Positions 48,401 to 59,941 of a DNA stretch of 64,000 nucleotides are shown in pieces. The stretch's first letter is position 1; every line of letters starts with the position of its first letter. The stretch comes from Brachionus rotundiformis (taxonomy: Eukaryota; Rotifera; Eurotatoria; Ploima; Brachionidae), in the NCBI GenBank assembly GCA_016802295.1, contig JAESIW010000115.1, positions 1,218,139 through 1,282,138 on the forward strand, in the 5' to 3' direction. The position numbers were made by a program, and so were the translations under genes. The notes beneath the pieces are model-generated. The model saw nothing but the letters and a program-made list of their open reading frames with translations, was not told the DNA's origin and did not search any database.

Positions 48401-50527
48401 TTTTTTTATTTTATAACAGGGACTAGAAAATAGAGCTTAAATAATCTCTTTAGATCAGTAAATAAACAAAAAGTAGATCCACTCTTTCGGCGCAGGTTTA
48501 CCATTTATTTGGCAAGCGTATACTCAAACCACCAAAATACTTTAATAGGTTTAAACAAACATAAAAATGTCATTAGTTATTAATTTTTTTGATCCAAGTA
48601 GATAAATTTTTGTTTTATTTTAAAAAATAATTTTTTAATAATTTTCTAGAAATCAGGCTTCGTTTTTAACAGGATCAAAAATACAGAATTATGTNNNNNN
48701 NNNNNNNNNNNNNNNNNNNNNNNNNNNNNNNNNNNNNNNNNNNNNNNNNNNNNNNNNNNNNNNNNNNNNNNNNNNNNNNNNNNNNNNNNNNNNNNNNNNN
48801 NNNNNNNNNNNNNNNNNNNNNNNNNNNNNNNNNNNNNNNNNNNNNNNNNNNNNNNNNNNNNNNNNNNNNNNNNNNNNNNNNNNNNNNNNNNNNNNNNNNN
48901 NNNNNNNNNNNNNNNNNNNNNNNNNNNNNNNNNNNNNNNNNNNNNNNNNNNNNNNNNNNNNNNNNNNNNNNNNNNNNNNNNNNNNNNNNNNNNNNNNNNN
49001 NNNNNNNNNNNNNNNNNNNNNNNNNNNNNNNNNNNNNNNNNNNNNNNNNNNNNNNNNNNNNNNNNNNNNNNNNNNNNNNNNNNNNNNNNNNNNNNNNNNN
49101 NNNNNNNNNNNNNNNNNNNNNNNNNNNNNNNNNNNNNNNNNNNNNNNNNNNNNNNNNNNNNNNNNNNNNNNNNNNNNNNNNNNNNNNNNNNNNNNNNNNN
49201 NNNNNNNNNNNNNNNNNNNNNNNNNNNNNNNNNNNNNNNNNNNNNNNNNNNNNNNNNNNNNNNNNNNNNNNNNNNNNNNNNNNNNNNNNNNNNNNNNNNN
49301 NNNNNNNNNNNNNNNNNNNNNNNNNNNNNNNNTTTTTATTTAGAAATTATTTTAAAAATTTCCTTGAAGTGATGAATTAATGCTCGTATCAAAATGAATA
49401 TTTCTTAAAATATCAAAAACAAAAATATTTAACACAAATAGTCCCATGGCAAAATACAAAATGGTTATTATGTTTTAAGAATTTATTATTCTTTTATAAG
49501 GACTATAAAATAGAGCTTAAATAATCTTTTTTTAAATTAGTAAATAAACAAAAAGTGTATCCATTTTTTTGTTCATCTGCTCTTTGGGCGCAGGTTTACC
49601 ATTTATTTGGCAAGCGTGGACTGTAACCACCAAAATACTTTAATAGGTTTGAACTAACATAAAAATGTCATTGATAATTAATTTTTTAGATCCAAGTAGA
49701 TAAATTTTTGTTTTATTTTAAAAAATAATTTTTTAATAATTTTCTAGAAATCAGGCTTCTTTTGTAACAGGATCGAAAGTACAGAAATTATGTCAAGTGC
49801 TTAGGGTTAAATTAATCAATCAACAATCAGGACTCAAATATAAACACAAGAGATTGACCTTAAAAATTAAATTAAAAAAAAAATAGCAAAACTAACTTAA
49901 CTTTTGTACATGTTTGTGAAATATTTTGATTCATGTGAAAAAATGTCCAAGTTTCTTACCTTGGTTATCTTCTGGGTGAGATTTAATTTTAAAATTGACA
50001 GCTGCAGCCATTGTTTTTTCTAAATTGGGCAGTTCATTATGTCTGGCATTGTCCACATAGTCGTTAGCAGAGTTTAAATTAATCGAGGCCAATTGATTAT
50101 TCAAATTTTTGTTCGAGTTGCTATTGGTCTTGGAGAGAGTGGTGGTGGTAATAATGGGCGGATTATCATCCGAAATGATAGTCTGCTCCTCGAACACAGT
50201 TTCCGGAGGTAGATTGGCAAAGAGCTCGTTGTTCGGGTCGTATTCGATCACCTGACCCGTACTTGGGTCTATGTACTGGCGTTTGATGACACGCTGTGTG
50301 ACCACTTGAGTGACTTTGTTGATCTGTTTTTCTTGCTGATGTCGGCGAATTATCTTGGAGCCGTCCGGTCCGACTTCCTCCGTGACACTTTCGTTTACTT
50401 CGACTGTGTTCATGTTGGGCACGCCGTTCTCAGCGTCTCCGCCAGTTTTGTACGAGTAGGAATAAGAGTAGTGGTCTTTGCGCGGATTGCTAAAGTCCGT
50501 CTGAACGCTGGGGTTTAGTTCAGCCAT
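42489..50527 (-). CDS. p120/delta-catenin family protein (CTNND/ARVCF-like)
   Basis: Four coding exons (49960-50527, 46543-47097, 45819-46430, 42489-44365) join with phase-1 junctions to 1203 residues. The N-terminal exon has EEVGPDGSKIIRR followed by a Thr/Val/Lys-rich segment as in p120 proteins. The two middle exons are Ser/Asn/Tyr/Gln-rich and disordered. The last exon holds the armadillo repeats: WRNPTLPEVIDYLSH, NAAAYLQHLCYQDD, NACGALRNLSYG, VLWNLSS, TGVLRNCSS, CMCILRNLSF, GCLQNLTACYW and IALRNLAIDAKN. The C-terminus is DSWV, the PDZ ligand of delta-catenin/ARVCF. The family binds the classical-cadherin juxtamembrane segment at adherens junctions and regulates Rho GTPases. Intron 3 (44366-45818) contains HAAO on the other strand. 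Intron 1 is about 2.9 kb and contains the assembly gap. Confidence 0.95.
44832..45710 (+). CDS. HAAO: 3-hydroxyanthranilate 3,4-dioxygenase
   Basis: An intronless frame of 292 residues, the usual length of the animal two-cupin form. It opens the ring of 3-hydroxyanthranilate in the kynurenine pathway, leading to quinolinate and NAD. Iron ligands His47 and Glu53 (YHIEEGEELFYQ) and His91 (LLPGRIPHSPQR) are at the standard positions. Other family stretches are FSPPVCNKLMH, MFVGGPNQREDYHIE and EKWFYCKDLGTELIP. The second, degenerate cupin carries LDLWLWLLKGSARLSLD and NDSLLV. The gene lies wholly inside intron 3 of the catenin gene, on the opposite strand, with 466 bp upstream and 108 bp downstream to the catenin exons. 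AATAAA follows at 45768-45773, still within the intron. Confidence 0.97.
   Translation: MASVVNVSKWIEENQNSFSPPVCNKLMHNQQLVIMFVGGPNQREDYHIEEGEELFYQLKGDMCVKIIENGQHKDVHIKEGEFFLLPGRIPHSPQRTANSIGLVIERKRSLDETDAVRWFVPNSTQVLYEKWFYCKDLGTELIPLIKNYFASEEYKTKIPAQNVQSEYPYQLNNVSLDIKSHGPFNLETRANSIKSDSVNLAPEDLQFQVMLLTNGQHEFKDFYRNGLDLWLWLLKGSARLSLDSSESNKKQEKIELLPNDSLLVTSSQFEKLLVDLNQALLLVICQNPGKKY
48249..49791. repeat. Duplicated segment flanking the gap
   Basis: The left copy (48249-48694) and right copy (49333-49791) share long identical stretches, for example atttccttgaagtgatgaat, gtcccatggcaaaatacaaa and ttttctagaaatcaggcttc. They differ by scattered substitutions and small indels, such as an extra tttttttgttcatctg near 49565. 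The left copy breaks off at the gap exactly where the right copy reaches its end. Confidence 0.92.
48695..49332. other. Assembly gap (638 N)
   Basis: All bases are N. The gap sits between two near-identical copies of the same intronic segment, so its size and even its existence may be an assembly effect. Confidence 0.99.
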
Positions 50528-53500
50528 TGTGGCGCTTTTGTGTGTCGTATGTTGATGGTTTGGCTCGCTTGGTTTTCTGTTAACCTGTTCGATTTGTCTT
50601 TAAGAAACAAAAATTCTTTTTAGAAATTAATAGAAATATGTATTATAAAAACAAAATGACCGAGTTTTGAGTAAATAATATGAACAATCGAATATAAAAA
50701 AAAAATTTTTTTCTCATTTATGAATAAATCCTAGCTGTACAAATTGAATAGGAGAGGAAAGCGCTAATCTTTGTCTTATTTCATTTTTATATCAATCACG
50801 TGATTTAAATTCCATCTTAAAAGAGCTTCTTGTCATGTGTACATGTCATACTTAAGTCCATAGATAAATATCTTTTTTTTGCCTATCATAAGTAAAAAAT
50901 CAACACTCTTTATAAAAAAAAAAAATATTTTACTATTGACAAAATAATCAATAGAAGCCCTGGTGGCCAATTTAGTTCACTGGATTGAGCTTAAGCCTGA
51001 GATAAGACTTGGATTCGTGGTATGATTGGGCTTTTTTAGACCATAATAAAAATCTAGAACTTATGTTTTAAAATTTTAGACAAGATAAATTTTACATAAA
51101 ATATTAGGTGATTATCTATGCCAAATATTTACAGGATAAGCAGTTTATTAGACTAAATATCTTAATAAATGGCCGGAAACAAATTAGATTTTTTGAGTAA
51201 ATCAAGTACAGTTTTGAGTAATTATTACTAAATCAAAAGGAAAAATTTTCATAAAAAATACTCGTTTGCCTAAGCAGATTATTAGAATTTAATTTCGAAT
51301 AATTAGGCACTGAATTACACTGAGTATTTGAATATTAGGAAAGATTAGATTGGTTTTGTTTGAAGAAAGAAATCTACATCACCTTAATGAAACAAAAAAG
51401 ATGACTTATTGGAAAAATTTGTGCCAAATTGAGCTACAGGTAAACAAGTAGAAAAAAATAGTCTTGACAAATCACATAAAAATTAAACAGAACTGATTAA
51501 AAATAGAATGTCACAAAATGGCAAAAATAGATGCATGATTGATCTTTTGCTTGTTTTAGAAATATTTTTTTGGCCTTTAATTAATATTTTTTAATTTTTG
51601 AAATAAATAATTTCTTTCCTCGAGATGAATTTAAAAGATAATTTATCATTCTGATATTTATCAATAGAATAATTCATTAAATTAATATCACTTTAAAATT
51701 TGTATAAAAACAGAACAATAATAAAGATTAAATTAGAAAAACATACTTTATTATATTGAAATAAATCTTAGATTATAGATAACATTTTAAACTATCTTTT
51801 TGAACCAAAAATACATTCTAATGAGATATTGAACCATTTTTTCTTCTTTAAAACGAAATTAAATTATGTTTTTCTCCTAGTCAAATAGAAATAACTTCAT
51901 TTAGACCATACATGCTCACTTAATGGTATGGATAAATAGTGCACATGATTTATATTGGTGATAGCTTGGATAACGCCTCAAGGAGATTAAAGTATAAAAA
52001 AAAAGTAATAAAATAAAGATATGTGAGTAATTATTGTCAATTCATAGCATGTATTTATGTCAAATACTAAAAAAGCCTTGAATTTTGCAGCGAAATCGAG
52101 TCAAATATTTCAAAATATAAAAATAAAATAATAAATGCTAATTTTATTAATTTGAAATTCAGTTGTTAAAATTAATAAAAGCAGAATTGAATCAAAGAAA
52201 CACCAAGAGAAAAATTTTTAATAGAAGAAAGAGAGAGAGTAAACTTGGGTGAATTAGTAATTGCTTTCAAAGGCAAATGACAAGAATTAATTTGGACCAA
52301 TTCAGGAGTTTAATCTCAAGCAGTTTTGTTCTAAGTAAACTAAATGGGGATTCACTTGTCTTTTCGAGATACTAAACGCAAACAATTTTAACAGAATTAC
52401 GTAATATTAATACCTTTACAGAAATAATAAATTAATTTATGAAATAAAAACATCTTATTCAAAGACTTCATTTTCATGTCTACAACTAAAGCTATGTTAA
52501 AAAAATGGTATTTTTTTGAAATTATATTTTTGGAAATTTGTTTGCTGAAAAAATGATTTACCACTATCCTGAAGCAATTTAAAATTGAGTAATAAATATT
52601 AATTAATTTTCAATACTTAAAAATTTCGTTTGAATTGTATGATTACAAAAAAATCAATTAAATAAGTATAAAAAAAGAATAATTAATAAGCTAAATTTGA
52701 CTCTTGTTTGACGATAATTGGGCCTTTTGGTAATTGCCAGTTCAATTCAAGGATAAGAATTGATTAAGGCATTTTTTATTTTTGTTTTGTTTTTGATGGC
52801 TCTATCTTGCACAAATCGACCCCAAGTTATTTTTAAAGATAATTAATAGAACTTTTTTTTTATCGTATTTGATAAGTTGTCTATAAATTTTATTTTAAAT
52901 AATAAAATCTTAGGAAAAAAAAGCAAATAAAAATTTTTATTAATATACTTAAAATTAAAAAAATTAAAATTCATATTTATTTAAGTAATAAAATACGGCC
53001 ACTTTTTATTTTTGCTTTAATGATTACTAAGCTTTCTAAAATAAAAAGTAATAAAAAAATTATTAATCAGATTACTCAAACGACCAACCTGTTGATTAAA
53101 CAATAGTACTCTTGGGCCTAGCTTGCCCAAGTTTAGGTAAATAAAACCGAAATACCCTAAAGACGTATATAATAACTGAAAATTTTAATATATATATTTA
53201 TATATATAAAAACTATAGAAAAGTTTACTTAAGAATATTTAGCTTAAAAAGTTTCTTTGAAATAAATAAAATCACTTAACTCGTGTCTCTATTTGTTCTT
53301 GCTCATATTACAATTATTTGAATGATCAGTTTAATGAAATTAAAGTTGACCAAATTTAGGGTTTAAATTCAGTCTTAGGGCTCTTAAGTTGGCGTCAAGT
53401 TCGCTCTGAGCAATTAAATCTATAGTTTTTATTTCTATACTTAGCTTAAAATTTCCGCAGTTGCTTTGCTTATGATATCAAGTAATAAATGATATAATTT

Positions 53501-55070
53501 CTGTCTAAATCAATTTATTTAATAAATTTTATCATAATTCAGTTAATGTAATTGTTTTGCCAATTCCTCATGTGAGAGAGAATACAAATACACAAAATAG
53601 AATTTCTCTTATTGATTTTGTTTCATAAAAGCTAATTTTGATATTAAGAAATAGGCTGCTATTTAGCATATTTTTGCCTAAGTACCTTAGTATTTTATAT
53701 ATACACCGAAAATTAATTCATCAAGTAAAGTATTCAAAGTAATAATTATTTTATATTTATTCATTAAATACGTGCTTAAATAATTGGACAAAGCATTCAT
53801 ACTTCTAAAAAGCCTTTAGTGCCCATTTTACTCATCGCCTATGGGTCGTGATTTTTTCCTTTACTTAGGAATATAAAGTTTTCTAAATTATAAAGACTTT
53901 GACAAATTCAAATTATCTTCTACAATTTTTTGATTGAAGAAAAATTTATTTTGCTTTCATTTTTTGTTTAAAAAAAAGAACTGGTTTAAAGCAGTCAAAC
54001 GCAAAATCAGCCTAAAAATAAATAATCAAATTGTCTTGAAATAATTTGATAAAGAATGGCCAAAAATTTACTTAAACTCTTTAAGATTAGATTTTTTTGA
54101 TCATCAGCGCCTTAAATAAATACATTTTTATTAGATATAAAACTAACTTGATATTGAAATCTAGTTTAAATTGATTTAATCTATAGGATCAGAACTAAAT
54201 GCTTTCAAGTCAATTAATATAAATTCATAGTTCTAGTAAATTAAGAAGAATTCCTCCAATTTCAATTAATTATTTAAAAAAATAATAAAGGTAAAAAAAA
54301 CAAAAATCAATTTATATGAATTCAAAAATACTAAGAATCAGAGTAAAACTTAAATTCAAAATTCATGTACCTTTTAATTTGTTGAATTAAATGCTAAGCT
54401 TTATTAATATAAAAAAAAAAACAAGCGATTTTAAAATTTAGCATGAAAATTTAGCCCCAATTTTTTGTATTTTTTTATTATTATAAATACTATTTTACAT
54501 GTTCTTGTAGAGCATTGATTCTATATCTAATCGCATTTAGACAAAAGCCCATCAACCTTTTTGTTTCGAAAAATTTAGAACTAGTAAAACAAAAATATTC
54601 ACAACTTTTCTAGCTGACCGCATTGACCATAAACAGATAATTACGTGCCAATTTCTGTTCAAATCAGCATGGCTTTAAGCTATCTAAAGTTAAAACTAAT
54701 AAAAATATTTTGTTTATTTTGCTTAAATATCATCTGGCTGTTTTTGTTTAGAACAATATTGGACCTAAGAAATTTCAATTACAAATTTGATTGATTTTCT
54801 ATTAACTATTGGCTTTCTCATATTGATTATTAATTTAGACTGAGAGCTATTTTTAAATAAATATTCGAAAATACCAAATACTGGTTAGTTACAAGCGTAG
54901 AAACTATTTTTTCTTGGATGATTTTGTTTTCATCAAGTCGAGACAATTCAAATATCAGAGAGGAAATTAAAACCAAAATCGAAAAAAAAAAGTTAAACAC
55001 AAAATTGGTACAATTTTTAAAATAAGAATTTTTTATTTCCAATATAAAGCAAATAAAATACAAAAATTAA
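50528..55070. other. 4.5-kb gene-free region upstream of catenin
   Basis: AT-rich; no coding frame with a recognisable domain. The left end contains the catenin promoter and 5' UTR. One tRNA-like patch (50956-51032) is listed separately. Short (TA)n runs occur near 53190-53210 and 53697-53703. Confidence 0.6.
50956..51032 (+). repeat. Possible tRNA-derived SINE head
   Basis: An island less AT-rich than its surroundings reads cctggtggccaatttagttc, then actggattgagc and ggattcgtgg. TAGTTCACTGG fits the Pol III A-box, and GGATTCGTGG about 40 bp on is a weak B-box. The string GGTGGCC...AGTTCACTGGATTGAGC...GGATTCG resembles the heads of many tRNA-derived SINEs. It does not fold into a clean tRNA. 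No second copy is visible in this window. Confidence 0.3.
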
Positions 55071-56217
55071 TTAATCTGCTAGGTCGACAATTTGATTTTT
55101 CTTAAACATCAGCTTGTGAATATTGACCCTAAGTCTTATCCTTATCTGAAAAATTATCACATTTTGATAACTAAATTAAAGAGGACATTTGATTAGAAAA
55201 ATAATGCTCCTAAAATTATCAATATACAAAAAATTTTTTTTCAAATAGATAATAAAAATTTTAAATCTTAAAAATAAACTTACATTGGTATATCATCTTT
55301 TTTAAAAACAGGTCTTTTGAATTTATCGAATTCGTCCTCAGAAGATTCAGTCAAATTTTCGACTGTCACTTTCATCAAGTTTATTTTTTGATTAGGGAAT
55401 TGGCAATTTTGATCAGATGGTTTTGTCTCATTTAAATCATCAAGTTCTCGAATTTTGGTTGAAGAACTTGTTAAAACCCTTGACTCTTCAATCATGCTTG
55501 AAAATGGTTCGGTCTTGTTTAGCTTGGAACTATCATTGGTCAAAGTAATTGATTGCAATGAGACAATGTCACTGAGCTCTTCATTCGAATCATCCTTTAG
55601 GTCATAGGTCTTGCTTGAAGACTTTTGTACGCTCTCCAAATTTTCCAGCTCATCTTCAAAATTCACGTACCGAAGATCGCTTATACCAGACTCCTAAAAA
55701 GCATATTTACCAAACAAAAAAATTATTTAGAAATTTTTTGTACCATTTCGTGATAATTTGTTTCCGTATCTTTCAATTGACTGCTCAAGTATTCTAATTG
55801 TAATCTCTAAATTAAGATAGTTACAAAATTTTTTATTTATTTTTAAAATATTTATTAATTAGAAGTCTAAATTTTAAAACATCATATTTGGTTGTTCTAA
55901 TTTTTGAGTTTTGCTAATTCTCGATCGATATCTCTTAACCAAACCATATCATATTATCAAAATAAAGATTTAAATAAATTGTAATTATTTTGAATTGTTG
56001 AGGGTTAAGTATATATTTGGACAAAAATTTTAATTTTTTTCTAAAGCTAGTTTACAAAAATCAAATCAAATGATTAAATTTGAAATAGAAAATTTTAACT
56101 AAATATTTGACAATTTTATTATTTGTTAATTGATTAACTTACTTGGCATTTAAGCGACTGTTTTAGACTTGAACTGTACGAATCGAAACTTGGACTATAG
56201 TTACCAATCGATTCCAT
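55071..56217 (-). CDS. Small acidic coiled-coil protein, unrecognised
   Basis: Four exons (56143-56217, 55744-55806, 55284-55693, 55071-55170) join in phase to 215 residues. The exon series ATG...CAA|GTAAGT, AG|...ATG|GTAC and AG|...AT|GTAAGT is consistent. Residues ~15-60 (LKQSLKCQRLQLEYLSSQLK...) form a short coiled coil. The middle is Ser/Asp/Glu-rich with acidic clusters (ESSEDEFDKF). The proposed last exon adds a basic hydrophobic end (FQIRIRLRVNIHKLMFKK) and is the weakest part; the coding sequence may instead end differently. No domain is recognised, and no function is proposed. Codon use and intron structure make a real gene more likely than chance for the first three exons. Confidence 0.55.
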
Positions 56218-59128
56218 AGTTTTTCATGTCTTAAAAATCTAGCAATTTAAGAAAAAAATTAAGCTTTTTAATTTTAAAAAATACTTTTTAATCTAAACTC
56301 TTCACTAATAAAACCAAATAATTAACAAACTTTAATTAATAGTTTTTTAAAAGCTTTTTTTTTTAAAGTATTTTAAAGGTGAGCTTATTCAAAAAATAGG
56401 CGATTTATCATCACATAAAATTTTAAAAGTAAATACAGACGCTCATTTAGACAAATCTTTGCTCGCACTAATGGTTTAAGATATCAAAAAATATTATTCA
56501 GAAAAACAGCTATGAATAAAGTTTTAAAATTTAAATTGCATTGTGTTTTTGATTTATTTGTTTAGTTACAATTAGTTTCAATTATGTTACGAGTATTGCC
56601 AAAAAAAAATTATATAACTTAAAAAGCCAACCTGGATTGAATTTTGCTATGTTAGTTTTCTGAATTCTTTCCAAAAATAATTTTGTGTCCAAAACTTTCA
56701 AAAATCAATAAATTTGATTTCATTTGAGAAGTTGAGAAGTATAGGAATACTTAAACTTCGAATAGTTAATTTTAAATTAGCTCTTGGCATTTCCTGCTAG
56801 TTACGTAAGATTTCGGACTGGAAAATCTTTATGGCTTCGGTAAAAAAAAAGCTTAAGAACAAATATCCTATACATAAACTCGTATAACCTGTTACAATTG
56901 AGTAATATTTTATTCTCATTTAAATTTTGAAATTTGCATTTTAATTTGGTTTTATTATTTTTGTACGATTTCATGCTTACAAATTGCCAATTCTTTGGCG
57001 TAAACTTAAATACTAATCGGCTTTTGAAGCCGTTTAAGTTTATTTGATCCATTAGGATATTAATTTAAATAACATATCTTCATTTAATATTTATGACTTT
57101 TTTTAATGAAAAGCTAATTCTGGCTCAAGTAGTAACAGAAAATTGTCGCTATTAGTTTTAATTGCCATGTAAGCTAGGTATATGCCAAACTAGTTTGAAA
57201 CTTTATTACTCTGAGTCTTAAGAAATTATGGCTAATTTAATAAAAAATTCAAAATTTGAAAATAATTTTGTATTTTTTTATTTTTTTTAATTTGATTTTA
57301 GAGTTTAAATTCGATATTAACTCTAACCTGATTTAGCCATAGTAGATAATTTCGTAAATTAGTAGAAAGTTAATATTTATGTTTTTCAAAAAATAAAAAA
57401 ACATAAATTTATATTCCATTAAAAAAATAGTATATATTTATATATATATATTCAGAATAAAATTAAAAGATTCTGGTTATGAAAATTAAATATTGAATTT
57501 GATCTTGGGGTTTTGAATTTCTATATTGAAAAATTAGCTAAAAATTACCAATATCCAATATTAAAAATTGTTTAAATTTTTGTTTTTAAATCCTTTCTAT
57601 TGTTTAATTTACCATTTTTTTAAAATTTGGTGACACTTTATAAAAAATCTATCAAATTATGTATTTGTTAATTAAATCTTAAGAATTTGTTTTAAAGGTT
57701 TATTTTTTCAATTTATAAACTCAAATATTTAAATGTGCTATAGATAAAGTATTTTTTTTCAAGAAATATATAATTTAAATGATAAAATTTTGAAGCTAAG
57801 TTTGAATCGAAGAAAATTATGTCCTATTTTATCAACAAAAAAAATTTAATTTATTTATAATAAAACATTTTTAGTACTAAAATTCAACATCTTTTCTTGT
57901 TTTTTAATTTAAATTATTATAAACTGAATTTATTTAAAAAGCTTAGCTATAAGTTTTAATTTATGGTATTCACTCAATTAGCATGTGTTGGAATTGATAG
58001 ATTTTCAGTCGTGCATTGAGCACGAGTTTAAAATCATGCTTAAGTATTTTTAGATAAAATGATCTAATATTTTTAAACTGATGATGCCATTTATTTAATA
58101 AAAAAATATTAAATTTTCTTTTTCAAAATTAATTATTAATTAAATTGCGAATTTTAAAAGATGATAAGCACAAAACCTGGTGAAATATTTATCAATTTTT
58201 TTCGGAAAGTAAAAATATTTATCTTTTAAATTTTAGAACTAAGCCGTTAATAGATAATATTTCATGATTTAATTCCAAGTTAAAATATTCAAAAAGCGCT
58301 TAATAATCAAAATTATAAACATGTAATAAATCATCGGCTTTTATCGTTTTTTTATTCATAAGTTCCGAATATTTCAAATAAAAAGTGTTGAAATTGTTTA
58401 TAACTTAATAAACAATATTTAGAGCTTATCATTTTTTGTCGTTAGGGTAATGTTCGATTAGATATTTATTTATCTTGGCTTATTCTTTCATGTTTTGATT
58501 ATCTATTTTTATGTGTATCTAAATTTTTAGACTGTTCTCAAAATCAGTCCTTAAAACTGGCTTAATAATTTACAATTAAAAAAAAATATTATTTCATTCA
58601 AGGCTAAACAATATTTTATTATCTAATCACATTTTAGTGAGTATAAAACCATCTGAATCGGATCGCCCAGATCAGTTTCATGCAATTCTCTCGGCTAATA
58701 AACAAATCATAATTTAAATTCTATCTCTTAAATCTAAAATATATACACAAATGAGATTTATCTGTACATCTAATCTTATTTTCTAACAATTTGCTTGCAA
58801 TCCTCAACACTTGAGGGCGGGACAAAAATAATAAAAAATTTTATTTTATTTTTTAAATTTTATTTTTTTAATTGGACTTAAAAAAAATTTATTAAATTTT
58901 AAGAATACAATTTATCGAACAGAGTAAAATTATTTATACATTAGAAAAATACTGACTTAAAAAAAAAACAACAGAAATAAAATAAACTTAGATTGAAAAA
59001 CAAAACTCCTATGGTCAACTTGAAACCAATTTAGGAATCGGAATTTGTTTTTCAGAACATTTTCCTTTGAAATTTAATATTAATAAACTATTTTTAAAAT
59101 TAAATAAGAAAAAAAATACGAATTTTAT
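56218..59128. other. 2.9-kb gene-free region downstream of Twist
   Basis: AT-rich. It separates the small coiled-coil gene from the Twist 3' end. Two short perfect hairpins (58009-58025 and 58802-58816) and a (TA)n tract near 57430-57450 are the only structures I see. Confidence 0.6.
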
Positions 59129-59941
59129 CTAGTAGACGAATGTTTTTTGTTTGGTATTACGGCTCCTTTTGCCAGAGCTAGCAGATCCAGTTGAAGTAGA
59201 CGAGACCGGCGAGGAAGATGAGCTCGGCGAGTTTCCGGCTGAATCATTGGAACTTTTGTCAAATTGCCAACTCTGACTGTTATTTTGACTTTCTATTCCA
59301 GAACTAGTGCCACTTGTGTTGACATTCTCTGAACTTGTTTCATTCAGCAATTGGTACAAAAAATCAATGTAACTTGTGGCCAATTTTAGAGTTTGAATTT
59401 TGCTTAGCTTATCAGATGGCAAAGTTGGAATAATGTGCCTGAGAGAAGCGAATGCTTCGTTTAAAGACTGAGTTCGTTGTCGCTCGCGAACATTTGCCAT
59501 TACCCGCTGCTGGTGCAACTCTTCGTCAAGATACAGACCAGTGTTCAGTGGAGACTTGGAGTTGGCAACATATTTAGGACAAGCTGAAGAGTTTGATGTT
59601 TGTGAATTGGGAGAAAAACATGTTCGTTTGGTAGTCTTTTGATTTTCCACAATGTCTTCTTCTCCACCAGCTTTGCATCCTCTTTTGATTGACTTGGTCC
59701 TTTGCGTTTTGTTTTCCATTTCTGTCTTTCTTTTTTTGTTGATCAAAGCCTGGCTGAATTGATGGTCGTAGCCATGGTTGACGTAGTTGTCGATCGGTTG
59801 AGCAAAAAACTGCTGCTGACCGTATAAATTGGGATAACTTTGGCCATAGTATTGGGCGTTAAAGTTAATCGCTTGGCCAGAAGGCTCTTGGCACTGAAAT
59901 TGGTTGTAGTACAAGTCGTGATGATGGTTGACGTATTCCAT
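59129..59941 (-). CDS. twist: Twist-family bHLH transcription factor
   Basis: An intronless frame of 270 residues. Residues 145-198 are a Twist bHLH: basic region QRVMANVRERQRTQSLNEAF, helix 1/loop ASLRHIIPTLPSDKLSKIQT, and helix 2 LKLATSYIDFLYQLL. RERQRTQSLN and IPTLPSDKLSKIQTLKLA are diagnostic of Twist rather than of Hand, Paraxis or Scleraxis. The N-terminal half is His/Tyr/Gln-rich, with a basic patch (KKRKTE, KSIKRGCK) that can serve nuclear import. The C-terminal tail is Ser/Gly-rich. The WR motif (Twist box) found after the bHLH in most Twist proteins is absent. Twist acts in mesoderm and muscle patterning as homo- and heterodimers on E-boxes. Confidence 0.95.
   Translation of the reverse strand: MEYVNHHHDLYYNQFQCQEPSGQAINFNAQYYGQSYPNLYGQQQFFAQPIDNYVNHGYDHQFSQALINKKRKTEMENKTQRTKSIKRGCKAGGEEDIVENQKTTKRTCFSPNSQTSNSSACPKYVANSKSPLNTGLYLDEELHQQRVMANVRERQRTQSLNEAFASLRHIIPTLPSDKLSKIQTLKLATSYIDFLYQLLNETSSENVNTSGTSSGIESQNNSQSWQFDKSSNDSAGNSPSSSSSPVSSTSTGSASSGKRSRNTKQKTFVY

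Larger units (their letters stand above)
47098..49959. other. Catenin intron 1 with assembly gap
   Basis: 2.9-kb intron of the catenin gene on the minus strand. AT-rich, no coding frame. It contains a run of N at 48695-49332 and, on both sides of it, two similar copies of a segment of about 450 bp (48249-48694 and 49333-49791). Confidence 0.85.

Noticed and set aside
48691..49380. Apparent 229-codon plus-strand frame across the N run
   Set aside because: Made almost entirely of N, so it has no coding information.
56801..57052. 83-codon minus-strand frame
   Set aside because: No recognisable domain and no clear splice partners; could be an upstream exon of an unknown gene, but evidence is too thin.
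58009..58025. Hairpin TCGTGC-ATTGA-GCACGA
   Set aside because: A 6-bp stem is expected by chance in 64 kb, and nothing nearby gives it a role.
58802..58816. Hairpin CCTCAA-CAC-TTGAGG downstream of Twist
   Set aside because: Short stem, single copy, no T-run or gene end aligned with it.
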